Notes: a model not told the origin generated them from the sequence alone. A stretch of 64,000 nucleotides of DNA from Acinetobacter sp. NIPH 2100 (GCF_000369805.1 NZ_KB850224.1:496001-560000), one strand, 5' to 3'; positions 35,437 through 45,563 are shown, counted from the first letter of the stretch. Program-made: numbers and translations.

Positions 35437-38076
35437 ATGGCGAATACTCCACGCTCTGCTTCAGAAAGCACAGCAGCTTCCGCATCTGCTGCAAAGAAAC
35501 GTGCCTTAGTGATTGTGGAGTCGCCTGCAAAAGCGAAAACAATTAATAAATATTTGGGTTCACAGTATGTGGTGAAGTCATCTGTGGGGCATGTGCGTGA
35601 TTTACCGACAGGAGGCGGTGCGAAGTCTGCGGAAAAGAAGCCTGCAACGCGTGCTAAACTGACTGAACAACAGAAAACTGAAAAAGCTCAATCTGCCCTG
35701 ATTAACCGTATGGGTGTCGACCCAGAGCATGATTGGATTGCACACTATGAAGTGCTGCCAGGCAAAGAAAATGTAGTTGCCGAACTGAAAAAACTCGCTA
35801 AAGATGCTGATGCAATCTATCTCGCAACGGATTTGGATAGAGAAGGGGAAGCGATTGCTTGGCATTTGAGAGAAGTCATTGGTGGTGATGATAGCCGTTA
35901 CCATCGTGTGGTCTTTAACGAGATTACCAAAAATGCCATTCAAGAAGCGTTTAAACAGCCAACACGACTTGATTTAAACCGTGTCAATGCTCAGCAGGCA
36001 CGTCGTTTCCTTGACCGTGTCGTGGGCTTTATGGTGTCACCACTGCTGTGGGAAAAAATTGCCCGTGGCCTCTCAGCAGGGCGCGTACAGTCAGTTGCTG
36101 TGAAATTGGTGGTTGAGCGTGAACGTGAAATCCGTGCATTTATTCCAGAAGAATATTGGCAGGTTTTTGCAGATACCACGTCAAAGAAAGATGACATTCG
36201 CTTAGAAGCGGTTAAGCAAGCAGGTAAAACACTCAAGCTTAAAAATAAAGCCGAAACTGATGCCTTACTCAGCGTATTAAAAGATGCTGAATACAAAGTT
36301 GCATTACGCGAAGATAAACCAACCAAAGTCAATCCAAGCGCACCGTATATCACTTCAACTTTACAACAAGCGGCAAGTACGCGTTTAGGTTTCTCGGTAA
36401 AGAAAACCATGATGCTGGCGCAACGTCTGTATGAAGGTGGTTTTATTACCTATATGCGTACTGACTCAACCTTTTTGAGTGATGACGCGGTGAATATGGT
36501 GCGTAACCATATCCAACAAAATTTTGGTGAAAAATATGTCCCTGCCAAGCCAAATCGCTATGGCAATAAAGCAGGCGCGCAAGAAGCGCATGAAGCGATT
36601 CGTCCATCTGAAGTCGGATTGACAGGCGATAAGCTTGCTGGCGTAGAGCGTGATGCGCAACGTTTATATGATTTGATTTGGCGTCAATTTGTTGCCTGTC
36701 AAATGACACCAGCAGAATACTTGTCTTCGACCTTAACGGTTGAAGCCTCAAATGTTGAGTTAAAGGCGAAAGGCCGTACTCTGGTATTTGATGGTTTTAC
36801 TCGCGTTCGCGGTGCCAATAAATCGGATGATGATATTTTACTGCCAGCGGTAAAAGTAGGCGAAGTGCTTAAGTTGGAAAAACTTGATCCGAGCCAGCAC
36901 TTTACCAAGCCACCTGCACGTTTTACTGAAGCCTCGTTGGTGAAAGAATTAGAGAAAAAAGGCATTGGTCGTCCATCGACATACGCTGCGATTATTTCCA
37001 CCATTCAGGAACGTGGTTATGTGAAGCTCGAAAACCGTCGTCTCTTTGCCGAGAAGATGGGTGAGATTGTTACAGACCGTTTGGATGAAAGTTTTAATAA
37101 CCTGATGAATTATGCCTTTACTGCTGATTTAGAAGGTCAGTTAGACCGTGTTGCAACGGGTGAGCGTAATTGGAAAGAGTTATTGGATACCTTCTATGGT
37201 GATTTCAAGAAACGTTTGACCAATGCTCAGGGTGAAAGCGGTATGCGCCGTAATCAGCCAGTTGAAGTTGCTGATGTACCTTGTCCTGAATGTTCGCGCC
37301 CAATGCAAGTGCGTACTGGAACAACAGGGGTATTCTTGGGATGCTCAGGTTATAACTTACCGCCAAAAGAACGTTGTAAGGGCACATTAAATCTAACGCC
37401 TGTCGAGTCTTTGGCTGCATTGTCAGATGATGATGGTGCCGAAACAGCAGATTTGATGTCTAAGCATCGTTGTCCTAAATGTGGTACTGCAATGGACAGC
37501 TATGTGGTGGACGGTGGTCGTAAACTGCATGTTTGCGGTAACAACCCAGATTGTGATGGCTACGAACTGGAAGAAGGCGAGTTTAAGATTAAGGGCTATG
37601 ATGGTCCAACCATTCCATGTGACAAATGTGATGGCGAAATGCAGTTGAAAACGGGTCGTTTTGGTCCATATTTTGCCTGCTCAAGCTGTGACAATACCCG
37701 TAAAGTGTTAAAGAGCGGTCAACCTGCACCACCGCGTGTTGATCCAATCAAAATGGAACATTTACGTTCAGCCAAACATGATGATTTCTTTGTGTTACGT
37801 GATGGTGCGGCTGGCCTGTTCTTGGCAGCAAGTAAATTCCCGAAAATTCGTGAAACGCGTGCACCGAAAGTGGCTGAGCTACGCAGTGTTGCAGATCAAC
37901 TGGATCCGAAATATCAGTTCTTGCTCGAAGCGCCAGATGTAGATCCTGAAGGCAATCCAACAGTGGTGAAATTTAGCCGTAAGAATCAGTCGCAATATGT
38001 GGGCTCTGAGACGGCAGAAGGCAAGCAAACCAAGTGGAGTCTGGTTTTCCAAAATGGGAAATGGGTTGAAGCTTAA
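35437..38076 (+). CDS. topA: DNA topoisomerase I
   Basis: Type IA topoisomerase that relaxes negative supercoils. The 879 residues match the proteobacterial enzyme. The Toprim domain is near the start ([32 protein letters not shown]), preceded by a Ser/Ala-rich extension of about 20 residues. The catalytic tyrosine is Y339 in [11 protein letters not shown]. Three C-terminal four-cysteine zinc modules follow, near residues 613-645, 678-705 and 729-750, then a further C-terminal region. [22 protein letters not shown] is the usual core segment. Confidence 0.98.
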   Translation: MANTPRSASESTAASASAAKKRALVIVESPAKAKTINKYLGSQYVVKSSVGHVRDLPTGGGAKSAEKKPATRAKLTEQQKTEKAQSALINRMGVDPEHDWIAHYEVLPGKENVVAELKKLAKDADAIYLATDLDREGEAIAWHLREVIGGDDSRYHRVVFNEITKNAIQEAFKQPTRLDLNRVNAQQARRFLDRVVGFMVSPLLWEKIARGLSAGRVQSVAVKLVVEREREIRAFIPEEYWQVFADTTSKKDDIRLEAVKQAGKTLKLKNKAETDALLSVLKDAEYKVALREDKPTKVNPSAPYITSTLQQAASTRLGFSVKKTMMLAQRLYEGGFITYMRTDSTFLSDDAVNMVRNHIQQNFGEKYVPAKPNRYGNKAGAQEAHEAIRPSEVGLTGDKLAGVERDAQRLYDLIWRQFVACQMTPAEYLSSTLTVEASNVELKAKGRTLVFDGFTRVRGANKSDDDILLPAVKVGEVLKLEKLDPSQHFTKPPARFTEASLVKELEKKGIGRPSTYAAIISTIQERGYVKLENRRLFAEKMGEIVTDRLDESFNNLMNYAFTADLEGQLDRVATGERNWKELLDTFYGDFKKRLTNAQGESGMRRNQPVEVADVPCPECSRPMQVRTGTTGVFLGCSGYNLPPKERCKGTLNLTPVESLAALSDDDGAETADLMSKHRCPKCGTAMDSYVVDGGRKLHVCGNNPDCDGYELEEGEFKIKGYDGPTIPCDKCDGEMQLKTGRFGPYFACSSCDNTRKVLKSGQPAPPRVDPIKMEHLRSAKHDDFFVLRDGAAGLFLAASKFPKIRETRAPKVAELRSVADQLDPKYQFLLEAPDVDPEGNPTVVKFSRKNQSQYVGSETAEGKQTKWSLVFQNGKWVEA

Positions 38077-38088
38077 ATATTGATGTGT

Positions 38089-38118
38089 AAAAAATGCTGG
38101 CAATTGCTGGCATTTTTT
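38089..38118 (+). terminator. Weak terminator after topA
   Basis: AAAAAATGC (38089-38097) pairs with GCATTTTTT (38110-38118) over a 12-base loop. The arms are mostly A-T, so it may be leaky. Confidence 0.55.
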
Positions 38119-38165
38119 ATGGAACAAATAACAAGAAAAAATAATTTTTGATTGGGGTGAAATTC

Positions 38166-38924
38166 ATGTGGAAAAATATTCGAGTTGCATGCTTATTGCT
38201 GGTGTTGTTCATTGTTGCGATCAATGCTTATCGTGATCAAAATCAGGATTGGAATCAGCCCATTAATATCTTACTTCATCCGATTAACGCGGATGGCTTA
38301 GCCACAACGCAGCAGTATATTCAACAATTACAGCAAGATGATTTTGCTGAGGTGAAGCAATATCTGGAAAAAAACAGTCAGCAATATCGAGGGCAAAGTA
38401 GCTACTTTATGATTCAAATCGGACGTGAATTAAATCAAACACCACCGAAGATGTCTGAACAGCCAAGTATTCTGAATAATATTCTGTGGAGTCTAAAGTT
38501 TCGCTTTTATGCATGGAAACAGCACCAATCGGTCGATGGGTCACCGAGCCTAACCTTATATTTAAATTTCTATGATCCAACACAGACACGTGAGTTGAAA
38601 CACTCTACGGCATTGGAGCGTGGGCGAATCGGTTCGGTCAATTTATTTGCCTCAGCAAAACAAGCACAACAAAATAATGTGGTACTGGTGCATGAGTTAC
38701 TGCATGGTTTTGGCGCGACAGATAAATATAATTTAAGCAATGGCGAGCCTATTTTCCCTATTGGTTATGCACAAGCAGATAAACAACCTATATTTCCACA
38801 AACAGAGGCTGAAATTATGGGTGGGCGTATTCCACTCTCAGAACATAAAAGCAAAATGCCAAATAATTTAGAACAGACCGTATTGAGTGTACTGACCGCC
38901 CAAGAAATTGGCTGGATCAAATAA
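38166..38924 (+). CDS. Membrane-anchored metzincin-like metalloprotease
   Basis: 252 residues from the ATG at 38166, which has GGGGTGA upstream. An N-terminal helix (about 4-20) anchors it. The zinc motif is HELLHGFGATD (H176, E177, H180, D186), the HExxHxxGxxD form of metzincins, where Asp replaces the third histidine. A possible Met-turn is EIMGGRI with M218. The middle part, with LTLYLNFYDP, looks beta-rich. The substrate is unknown. A metalloprotease is likely but untested, and the family is not one I can name. Confidence 0.75.
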   Translation: MWKNIRVACLLLVLFIVAINAYRDQNQDWNQPINILLHPINADGLATTQQYIQQLQQDDFAEVKQYLEKNSQQYRGQSSYFMIQIGRELNQTPPKMSEQPSILNNILWSLKFRFYAWKQHQSVDGSPSLTLYLNFYDPTQTRELKHSTALERGRIGSVNLFASAKQAQQNNVVLVHELLHGFGATDKYNLSNGEPIFPIGYAQADKQPIFPQTEAEIMGGRIPLSEHKSKMPNNLEQTVLSVLTAQEIGWIK

Positions 38925-38926
38925 AT

Positions 38927-38952
38927 TGTGGATAAGTCTGGACTTATCCAGA
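38927..38952. other. Two inverted DnaA-box-like sequences
   Basis: TGTGGATAA (38927-38935) is a perfect DnaA box on the minus strand, and TTATCCAGA (38944-38952) matches eight of nine on the plus strand. The same bases form a hairpin (38929-38950). No other origin features are near. Confidence 0.4.
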
Positions 38953-39114
38953 GCTGGATCTTGATGAACAAAATCGTGGCCTAACTGGAGAATATTTAAA
39001 TAAAACACGAGTTTTCCTGACATTACATCATTAATTATCAACATGCCTTATACAGAACTGAGCGGAAAATTCGCTCAGAATGGAGATATAACATTGATGA
39101 TAAAAGAGTAAATA

Positions 39115-39687
39115 ATGATGAAAACAGTGGGTAACGATCTGATTCGCAATCAGCTACACGCTGATCGTAAATGGTATCTGTTATTGGGTGTGTTATTGGT
39201 TATTTTTGGCCTGGTTCTTTTAGCAGCTTTACCGTTCGCAACATTATCTGCCGTCTTGTTGTTTGGTGTGTTGATGATGTTGGGTGGTATTTTGCATTTT
39301 GTTGCAGCATTTATGGTGTTTAAAGGGGGCACACGTTGGTTGTGGGCCTTGTTTGGTGTGCTGTATTTGGCGGCGGGTTATTTTGCTTTTACCACACCCG
39401 TGATTACCGCAGTGGTGCTCACCAGTTTCTTGGCTGTTGCCCTCATTATTGCGGGGATTATTCGTAGTGTAAATGCCTTTATTTTACGACCAATTTCAGG
39501 CTGGGGCTGGGTACTTTTTTCGGGTATATTGACCCTGTTAACAGGGATTTTGATTCTTTCATCACCTGATTCACCGTTTTGGGTCTTGGGGATGTTCCTT
39601 GCTATTGATATTTTGTTCCAAGGGATTAATTACCTGACTTTTGCGGGTGCAATTAAGCAGTTGCCGCATAGTTCAACCACAGTTTAA
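39115..39687 (+). CDS. HdeD-family membrane protein
   Basis: 190 residues, mostly hydrophobic, about six helices. The HdeD (DUF308) pattern is seen in WYLLLGVLLVIFGLVLLAALP and later GWGWVLFSGILTLLTGILIL. In E. coli HdeD helps acid resistance at high cell density; here the role is inferred from the family. Adjacent ATG codons at 39115 and 39118 are both possible. Confidence 0.88.
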   Translation: MMKTVGNDLIRNQLHADRKWYLLLGVLLVIFGLVLLAALPFATLSAVLLFGVLMMLGGILHFVAAFMVFKGGTRWLWALFGVLYLAAGYFAFTTPVITAVVLTSFLAVALIIAGIIRSVNAFILRPISGWGWVLFSGILTLLTGILILSSPDSPFWVLGMFLAIDILFQGINYLTFAGAIKQLPHSSTTV

Positions 39688-39704
39688 GTAACCAAGCTAG
39701 AAGT

Positions 39705-39736
39705 AAGAGCATGTGTCATACATGCTCTTTTTGTTT
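39705..39736 (+). terminator. Terminator after the HdeD gene
   Basis: AAGAGCATGT (39705-39714) pairs with ACATGCTCTT (39720-39729) around GTCAT and is followed by a T-rich stretch. Confidence 0.88.
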
Positions 39737-39805
39737 TTGTAGCAGAAAACATCTCGACTGCTTTAGTCTGTTAAAATAGCGCTTCATTTCTAATTGACCA
39801 ATTCT

Positions 39806-41785
39806 ATGACGCTTGCCAAGCTAATTGATGAACTGAATCCGCAACAAAGACAGGCAGCCACAACAGTGGCACAAAATTGTCTGGTTTTGGCAGGAGCTGG
39901 TTGCGGTAAAACCAAGACGATTGTGGCGAGAGCCGCATATTTAATTGATCAAGGTTTGCCAGCACAACAGATCCAGATTCTGACCTTTACTCGTCGTGCA
40001 GCAAGCGAAATCGTGACGCGTGTAGAACAGCATATGGGGGTGCAGGCCAAAGGCTTACGCGCATCAACATTCCATACCTTTTGTATGTATCTACTACGCC
40101 GTAATCCACGTGCATTTGGTCTGACCCAGTTCAGTATTATTGATCGGGATGATCAATTGCTGATGTTCCGTTTGTTACGCGGTAAAGACAAGGGTAATGT
40201 GTTGCCGAAAGCGGCCGAATTGTGTGATCTCTATTCCTATGCTCGTAATACCAAAACCAAACTGTCGGATGCTTTAGTTGAGCAGTTGCCTCAAGCGGTC
40301 GAGTATAAAGCTCAAATTACTGAATTGATGAAAGCGTATGAGCAGCGTAAGCAAGAACGTAATTTCTTGGATTATGACGATATTCTGGCGATTGTCGTGG
40401 TGCATTTACAAAGTTCACCTGAGTTGGTGAAGTGGGTCACTGGTTTTTGCTCTGCCTTATTGGTAGATGAAATGCAGGATACCAATCCACTGCAATGGGC
40501 TTTGTTACAGCCGCTGGTGGGCAAGGTCAAATTGTTTTGTGTTGGCGATGATGCGCAGTCGATTTATGGCTTTCGTGGCGCAGATTTTGAAAATATTCAT
40601 CATTTTAAAGAACGTGTGCCTGATGCTGAAGTGCTGACTTTGGAAATGAATTATCGTTCGACCCAAGGTATTTTAGATTTATCCAATTGGCTGCTGGAGC
40701 AGAGCCAAATTGAATATGACAAGCATTTACAGGCTTATCGCGGTAAAGGTTTAAAGCCACAACTGCATATCTTGAGTAATGAGTTTGAAGAAGCCAATTG
40801 GATTATCCAAGATTTGAATCGTCGTCATATGCAAGGTGCTGCTTGGGCAGAGCACATGGTGCTACTACGTTCTGGTTTTAGTGGACGTTATCTGGAAGGT
40901 GCATTGATTGCTGCGAATATTCCTTATCGCTTTATTGGTGGGGTAAAACTGCTTGAATCTGCGCATGTTAAAGATGTATTGAGCTTACTGCGGGTGAGTG
41001 TTAACCCTCAGGATGATTTAGCGTGGATGCGCTTTCTGACGCTTTGGGATGGGGTGGGTGATGTCGGTGCCAGTAAGTTGGCACAGGAGTTAATTCAGCT
41101 TTCTGATATCGAAGCACGTTGCCAACGTCTGGAACGACACGGCAAAGTACCACAACAAGCGATTTTAATTTTGATGCAGCTGGATGTGTTGCAGCAACAT
41201 GTCGAAGCCTGCATCGGTCTGGCAATGGATGCATTGAATGAACAGCTAGAAAATAATTATAAAACCAAAGATTGGTCGCGCCGTGTCAAAGATTTTGACT
41301 TGGTCAAGCAATTGGCACGTAAACATAGCGCTCTTGGTGAGTTCTTAGAGGAATATGTGCTTGATCCAATTTCTGTTTCAGAAATTGATAAAACCCCAGA
41401 TCAAGACTTAGTGACGCTGATTACCATCCATTCAGCAAAGGGTGCTGAACAAAAAGTCTGTTATGTCCCGCATGTTTCTCCGAATCAATATCCTCATGCA
41501 CGGGCACAAGGTGATTTTGGTGACGTCGAAGAAGAGCGTCGCGTACTTTATGTGGCCTTAACACGTGCAGAGGATGAATTGATTTTGACCAAACAGAATT
41601 TAAATTTATGGTCACAAGATCAATATGATGAGTTAGGAAGAAAAATAGAAAGCTACTTCCTCAATGATTTACCTCAACATTTAGTCGATGTTCAGATTCA
41701 TCGAGATATTCCTCGTGCCTATGGTCAAAGCAATCGTCCTCGCGCTGCTGCAATCAATTTAGGTTTTGGGATTGATTTCGATTAA
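39806..41785 (+). CDS. UvrD/Rep-type ATP-dependent DNA helicase
   Basis: Superfamily 1A helicase of 659 residues from the ATG at 39806 (an earlier TTG is in frame). Motif I is LAGAGCGKTKTIVARAA (about 28-44), motif II LLVDEMQDTNPLQW, motif III GDDAQSIYGFRGAD, and motif VI VALTRAEDELIL. The ATPase motif reads DEMQDTN where DEFQDTN or DEYQDTN is usual. It lacks the long C-terminal tail of UvrD, so it is a shorter Rep/UvrD-like helicase of unknown specific role. The RRM gene follows after 65 bases. Confidence 0.9.
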   Translation: MTLAKLIDELNPQQRQAATTVAQNCLVLAGAGCGKTKTIVARAAYLIDQGLPAQQIQILTFTRRAASEIVTRVEQHMGVQAKGLRASTFHTFCMYLLRRNPRAFGLTQFSIIDRDDQLLMFRLLRGKDKGNVLPKAAELCDLYSYARNTKTKLSDALVEQLPQAVEYKAQITELMKAYEQRKQERNFLDYDDILAIVVVHLQSSPELVKWVTGFCSALLVDEMQDTNPLQWALLQPLVGKVKLFCVGDDAQSIYGFRGADFENIHHFKERVPDAEVLTLEMNYRSTQGILDLSNWLLEQSQIEYDKHLQAYRGKGLKPQLHILSNEFEEANWIIQDLNRRHMQGAAWAEHMVLLRSGFSGRYLEGALIAANIPYRFIGGVKLLESAHVKDVLSLLRVSVNPQDDLAWMRFLTLWDGVGDVGASKLAQELIQLSDIEARCQRLERHGKVPQQAILILMQLDVLQQHVEACIGLAMDALNEQLENNYKTKDWSRRVKDFDLVKQLARKHSALGEFLEEYVLDPISVSEIDKTPDQDLVTLITIHSAKGAEQKVCYVPHVSPNQYPHARAQGDFGDVEEERRVLYVALTRAEDELILTKQNLNLWSQDQYDELGRKIESYFLNDLPQHLVDVQIHRDIPRAYGQSNRPRAAAINLGFGIDFD

Positions 41786-41850
41786 ACTAGGCAGATTCAA
41801 TTTCTTTTGATTCATTGATTAAACAGATGAATCATCTTTTAGGTTTTAGC

Positions 41851-42096
41851 ATGAAAATTTTAGTTCGTAATTTAGACCGTAATGTGACTGATGCGGAAAT
41901 TCTCGACTTATTCAAAGCATATGGAAAAGTTGAGTCTTGTGTCGTGGTCAAAGATGAAGGAACAGGTAAATCGAAAGGTTTCGGTTTTGTTGAAATGCCA
42001 AACCCTCGTGAAGCGATTAAAGCAATTAAAGGTTTAAACACCTTGAAAGTAAAAAGCCAAGGCATTCGTGTCAAAGCTGCGGATGACAAAGCTTAA
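41851..42096 (+). CDS. RRM-domain RNA-binding protein
   Basis: 81 residues from the ATG at 41851, a single RNA recognition motif. RNP2 is KILVRNL and RNP1 is KGFGFVEM, both near complete. Such small RRM proteins are uncommon in proteobacteria but known in this order; they are often cold-induced or bind RNA generally. It is followed after 6 bases by the broken ASCH gene and is probably co-transcribed. Confidence 0.9.
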   Translation: MKILVRNLDRNVTDAEILDLFKAYGKVESCVVVKDEGTGKSKGFGFVEMPNPREAIKAIKGLNTLKVKSQGIRVKAADDKA

Positions 42097-42102
42097 TTAT
42101 TG

Positions 42103-42465
42103 ATGTTAAAGCAATATACTGCTTTATCAATGGTTGCGCCAAATGCTGAGCGAATAGCCAAGAAAATTAAAACACTTGAAGTTCGCTCATGGTAACCTGA
42201 AATGTTGCCACTGAAAGATTTGATGATTGTAGAGAATCAAAATTTTCTTTTGAAAGATGGTGATGAAGAAACTGGTTTTGCAGTTGCACTTGTAGATATT
42301 GAATCAGTGCATCCGTGGCAATCTGATGAAGTTGATGCTGCTTGTGCGACGGATTGGACTGAAGGGTATTTGGCTTGGGTTATTCGGAATATCCGACCGA
42401 TTGATCCACCGATTCAAGTTATGGCCAAGCGAAAACTCTATCTGCTTGAGCTGGATATTGGGTAA
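42103..42465 (+). pseudogene. ASCH-domain gene interrupted by one stop codon
   Basis: An open frame of 121 codons except for TAA at codon 31 (42193-42195). Before the stop it reads ALSMVAPNAERIAKKIKTLEVRSW, the ASCH start (family members read ALSIRQPWAxxIxxGxKTxEVRSW). After it comes PEMLPLKDLMIVENQNFLL and GYLAWVIRNIRPIDPP. Homologues commonly have a residue coded CAA or CAG between W and P, so one C-to-T change would make TAA. The ATG at 42202 could restart translation and give an 87-residue fragment without the conserved start. ASCH domains bind RNA. A sequencing error is possible. Confidence 0.8.
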
Positions 42466-42477
42466 TTCGTCTTCGGC

Positions 42478-42822
42478 TTATTTGCCCCAGGTTGAACCCC
42501 AACCCTGACAGGGATTGGAAAAGTATTGGTAAATATTGATGATCTCTTGTTGATCAATTAGACCATTGCGATTGAGATCTAAGGCTTTAAAGATTTTTAT
42601 TTTTTTGGAATCGATGGCAAGAATCTGTTTCTGCCAGGAAACGGGTTGACCTTGTAAAAGGATCAGTTTTTTCCATTCATTTTGATCGATCATTTGATCG
42701 CGATTAGAGTCGTAATCTGAATAGAGTTTTTCCCAGTCTAAACCTGCTGGCTCACAGCTATAAGAGGTTGAGATGACCATACAGCATATTAAGCTCAGTA
42801 TGGCTTGTTGAATATGACGCAT
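42478..42822 (-). CDS. Exported EF-hand protein
   Basis: 114 residues from the ATG at 42822 (a TTG lies four codons upstream). A signal peptide covers about 1-22. Two EF-hand calcium loops follow: DYDSNRDQMIDQNEW and DLNRNGLIDQQEI, each with Asp at positions 1 and 3 and Glu near position 12. It should bind calcium in the periplasm. Function unknown. It is convergent with the ASCH gene. Confidence 0.85.
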   Translation of the reverse strand: MRHIQQAILSLICCMVISTSYSCEPAGLDWEKLYSDYDSNRDQMIDQNEWKKLILLQGQPVSWQKQILAIDSKKIKIFKALDLNRNGLIDQQEIINIYQYFSNPCQGWGSTWGK

Positions 42823-42906
42823 GGGCAGGCTCAAAAGATATTGATTTTATCATTAAAGCATTTAATCTTAAGCTATCCAAGAGAAAGGATCTTTAAGGAA
42901 AATATT

Positions 42907-43410
42907 ATGTCCCGTGTTGCTCGTTATCATGCAGATCGTACCAATCAAAAACTGTATTTTGCCCGACTTGCATGCCAACAAGCTGAGCAAACCGAACATA
43001 TTCAGCAAGCACAAGCATATCGTGAAGGGGCAGTGTTTCATCTGCATGGGGCGCTTTTAGCATTCTTGCAAGAACTGGTACGTTACTACCGCTTAAATGA
43101 CCTACAGCCGACCTTTAAATCGATTGAGGAGCAGATGGCGGATAAAGGGCAGGTTTCTCCAGAAATTTTAGTGTTACAACAGCTCGCAAAAGATGGTTTT
43201 GTGGCAGAGTTGAAGCGTGCTTACCGTATGTGCCAATATGCACCTGAGCCAACGGCACCAGAACCTGAAAACGAGACCTCTTCAAATCTCATTATTAAAG
43301 TCACACAAAGCCCACAGGCTTGGTTACCTGATGCCAAAATTTTACGTGAATGGCACCGTGAATTGAGTCATTTAATTGATGGTTTCCGTAATGAAATGGT
43401 GGAGTTCTAA
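42907..43410 (+). CDS. DUF6586-like protein
   Basis: 168 residues from the ATG at 42907, which has AAGGA upstream; the longer frame runs through the upstream gap. It begins SRVARYHADRTNQKLYFARLACQQ and continues YREGAVFHLHGALLAFLQEL, a helical pattern I associate with DUF6586. Related genes occur near topA in Pseudomonas. Function is unknown. Confidence 0.75.
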   Translation: MSRVARYHADRTNQKLYFARLACQQAEQTEHIQQAQAYREGAVFHLHGALLAFLQELVRYYRLNDLQPTFKSIEEQMADKGQVSPEILVLQQLAKDGFVAELKRAYRMCQYAPEPTAPEPENETSSNLIIKVTQSPQAWLPDAKILREWHRELSHLIDGFRNEMVEF

Positions 43411-43513
43411 GTCGAATGTTTAAGTCGACTTGAAATCTAGGCCAACAGCACTTATATAAATAAGACGTGAGCGCAAAATACTTTGCCACCATGTTGAAGC
43501 ATGGAGAAAATTT

Positions 43514-43792
43514 ATGTCAATGCAACAGTTAAAAGAATTATTTGGTAATCAGGAAGCAGTTCTTGAGTTGGTTCAACTCGAAGGTGGTGAGCTTGCTTTG
43601 CGCAATGCGGGTTCTGAAAATGAGCCTTTAGTTAAGATACAGTTTAGTGACGAGGTCAAAGCCATCCTTGGCGATCAAACAGCAACTGTCGCACAACATA
43701 TGATTCAAGCCGCTTTATTTGGTTTGTTAGAGAAGCAGATGAATGAGTGGCAAGCAGAAGTAGTTGATGAGCAACCTCAACATTTGAGCTAA
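43514..43792 (+). CDS. Small hypothetical protein
   Basis: 92 residues, acidic, with no signal peptide or membrane helix. It looks like a small alpha/beta protein, with LKELFGNQEAVLELVQLEGG and VAQHMIQAALFGLLEKQ. I do not recognise the family. The ATG follows AUGGAGAAAAUUU, a good ribosome site, and the gene ends in a terminator. Confidence 0.75.
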   Translation: MSMQQLKELFGNQEAVLELVQLEGGELALRNAGSENEPLVKIQFSDEVKAILGDQTATVAQHMIQAALFGLLEKQMNEWQAEVVDEQPQHLS

Positions 43793-43803
43793 TCTCACAG
43801 AAT

Positions 43804-43835
43804 AAAAAAAGCGTACTTAAAGTACGCTTTTTTTA
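43804..43835. terminator. Bidirectional terminator, small gene / antiporter
   Basis: GCGTACT (43811-43817) pairs with AGTACGC (43821-43827), flanked by an A run and a T run, between convergent genes. Confidence 0.88.
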
Positions 43836-43847
43836 TTCTGGAAATAT

Positions 43848-45563
43848 TTAGTGAGCTTCGGACTGATGCGCCAGTTCGATTTGACTAAGAATATGATGGC
43901 TCATATTTTTTGCCATTTCTTCTTTGGCATAGAACACTTCACCAATATTTTCTTCACGAATCACCACCGCTTCCTCTTTGCTTTCTGCACAAATAAGGAC
44001 CTGAATCTCAGGATTGAGCTGTTTGGAGATATCCACGATACGATGAATATCTAGAATATCCATCGGTGAAATGACCAACAGACGGGCATGTTGAATATGC
44101 GCTTGGATCAATACATTCGGTTCGGTTGCTTCACCACTGACAGCAGCAATGCCTTGAGCACGTAGTTTTTCAACAATTTCACGATTTTCTTCTGCAATCA
44201 CGACTTTGATATTTTGTTGCATCAGATTTTCGCTGATGCGACGTCCAACGCCACCATAGCCAATAATCACCACCTGATCGCGCAGATAAGCTTGATCTAC
44301 CTCATCTGGCAACATGGCCAGTGGGTCACCACTACGTTCTAACATACGTGCCAAATGCGAGCGCTCACGAATCCAGCGTTGCACAGGCTCGATTGCAGAG
44401 AACACAAATGAATTTAGGGTAATCGAAAATAATGCTCCTGCAAGAATCAGGTTTTGTGCATCAGGTGTGAGTAAACCGAGGGATAAACCCAGTGTCGCCA
44501 AGATAAAGGAGAACTCGCCAATTTGCGCCAAACTGGCACCGACGGTTAAAGCGGTATTAATTGGATAACGGAAGAATAACACCAAAGCCATCGCTGCTAA
44601 GGTCTTACCCACCATGATAATGGCAACAACCGCTAAAATCTTTAATGGTGCTTCAACCAAGATGCTTGGGTCGAACAGCATACCGACCGAAACGAAGAAG
44701 AGAATCGAGAAGATTTCGCGTAAGGGCAAAGTTTCTTCTTCAGCACGATGACTGAAGTCAGATTCTTTCACTACCATTCCCGCAAAGAATGCGCCAAGTG
44801 CCATGGAAACACCAAACACCGCATAAGAACCGTAGGCAATTGAAACCGCAGCAGCCACGACGGTGAGCGTGAACAGTTCACGAGAACCTAAACGTGCGAC
44901 AAATTGCATAATCATTGGCACAAGACGTTTACCAATAATCAGCATGAATGCAATAAAGCCCGTGACTTTAAGTAGGGTAATGCCGATAGTGATCCAGATA
45001 CTTTGCGATGTATCTGTTCCAGGTAGTGCTTTCCCGCCGAGTAATACCGCTGTTGCAGGTAAAAGCACCAAGGCTAACACCATCACCAGATCTTCAACCA
45101 AGAGCCAGCCAACGGCAATTTTTCCGTTAACAGAGTCCAGTAAGCCGCGATCTCCCAAAGCCTTGAGTAATACCACTGTACTGGCACAGGATAAGCTTAA
45201 ACCGAAGATCAGTGCTGAACCAAAGCTCCAGCCCCAGAACATGGAAACAGCAATACCGAGTAAGGTTGCAACGGCAATCTGCAAAATTGCACCTGGTAAG
45301 GCAATACGGCGGACTTGTAGTAAATCCTTGAGGGAGAAGTGCATCCCTACACCGAACATTAAAAACATGACCCCAAGTTCGGCAAGTTGATTGGCAAGCT
45401 GTATATCACCGACCACACCAGGCGTATTTGGACTAATAATGATGCCGGCAACTAGATAACCAATTAAAGGAGGGAGGCGTAGACGTGCTGCGATATAGCC
45501 AAAAATAAGGGCCATACCAAAACCAACAGCAAGTAATATAATTAAATCAACATCATGTGGCAT
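43848..45563 (-). CDS. KefB/YbaL-type cation:proton antiporter
   Basis: 571-residue CPA2-family antiporter. The first 380 residues form about 12 membrane helices, with LPPLIGYLVAGIIISPNTPG and GLSLSCASTVVLLKALGDRG. A TrkA-N nucleotide-binding domain follows at about 410-530: VVIIGYGGVGRRISENL, then VSGEATEPNVL. It likely exports potassium or sodium in exchange for protons, with NAD(H) or glutathione-type ligands controlling it. YbaL and KefB cannot be separated from sequence alone. Confidence 0.9.
   Translation of the reverse strand: MPHDVDLIILLAVGFGMALIFGYIAARLRLPPLIGYLVAGIIISPNTPGVVGDIQLANQLAELGVMFLMFGVGMHFSLKDLLQVRRIALPGAILQIAVATLLGIAVSMFWGWSFGSALIFGLSLSCASTVVLLKALGDRGLLDSVNGKIAVGWLLVEDLVMVLALVLLPATAVLLGGKALPGTDTSQSIWITIGITLLKVTGFIAFMLIIGKRLVPMIMQFVARLGSRELFTLTVVAAAVSIAYGSYAVFGVSMALGAFFAGMVVKESDFSHRAEEETLPLREIFSILFFVSVGMLFDPSILVEAPLKILAVVAIIMVGKTLAAMALVLFFRYPINTALTVGASLAQIGEFSFILATLGLSLGLLTPDAQNLILAGALFSITLNSFVFSAIEPVQRWIRERSHLARMLERSGDPLAMLPDEVDQAYLRDQVVIIGYGGVGRRISENLMQQNIKVVIAEENREIVEKLRAQGIAAVSGEATEPNVLIQAHIQHARLLVISPMDILDIHRIVDISKQLNPEIQVLICAESKEEAVVIREENIGEVFYAKEEMAKNMSHHILSQIELAHQSEAH

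Noticed and set aside
42202..42465. 87-residue gene as a standalone protein
   Set aside because: The frame continues upstream to an ASCH start through a single stop codon, so a broken longer gene explains it better, though restart is possible.
44863..45390. 175-codon plus-strand ORF
   Set aside because: Antisense to the antiporter gene, with low-complexity Ser/Thr/Pro composition and no ribosome site.
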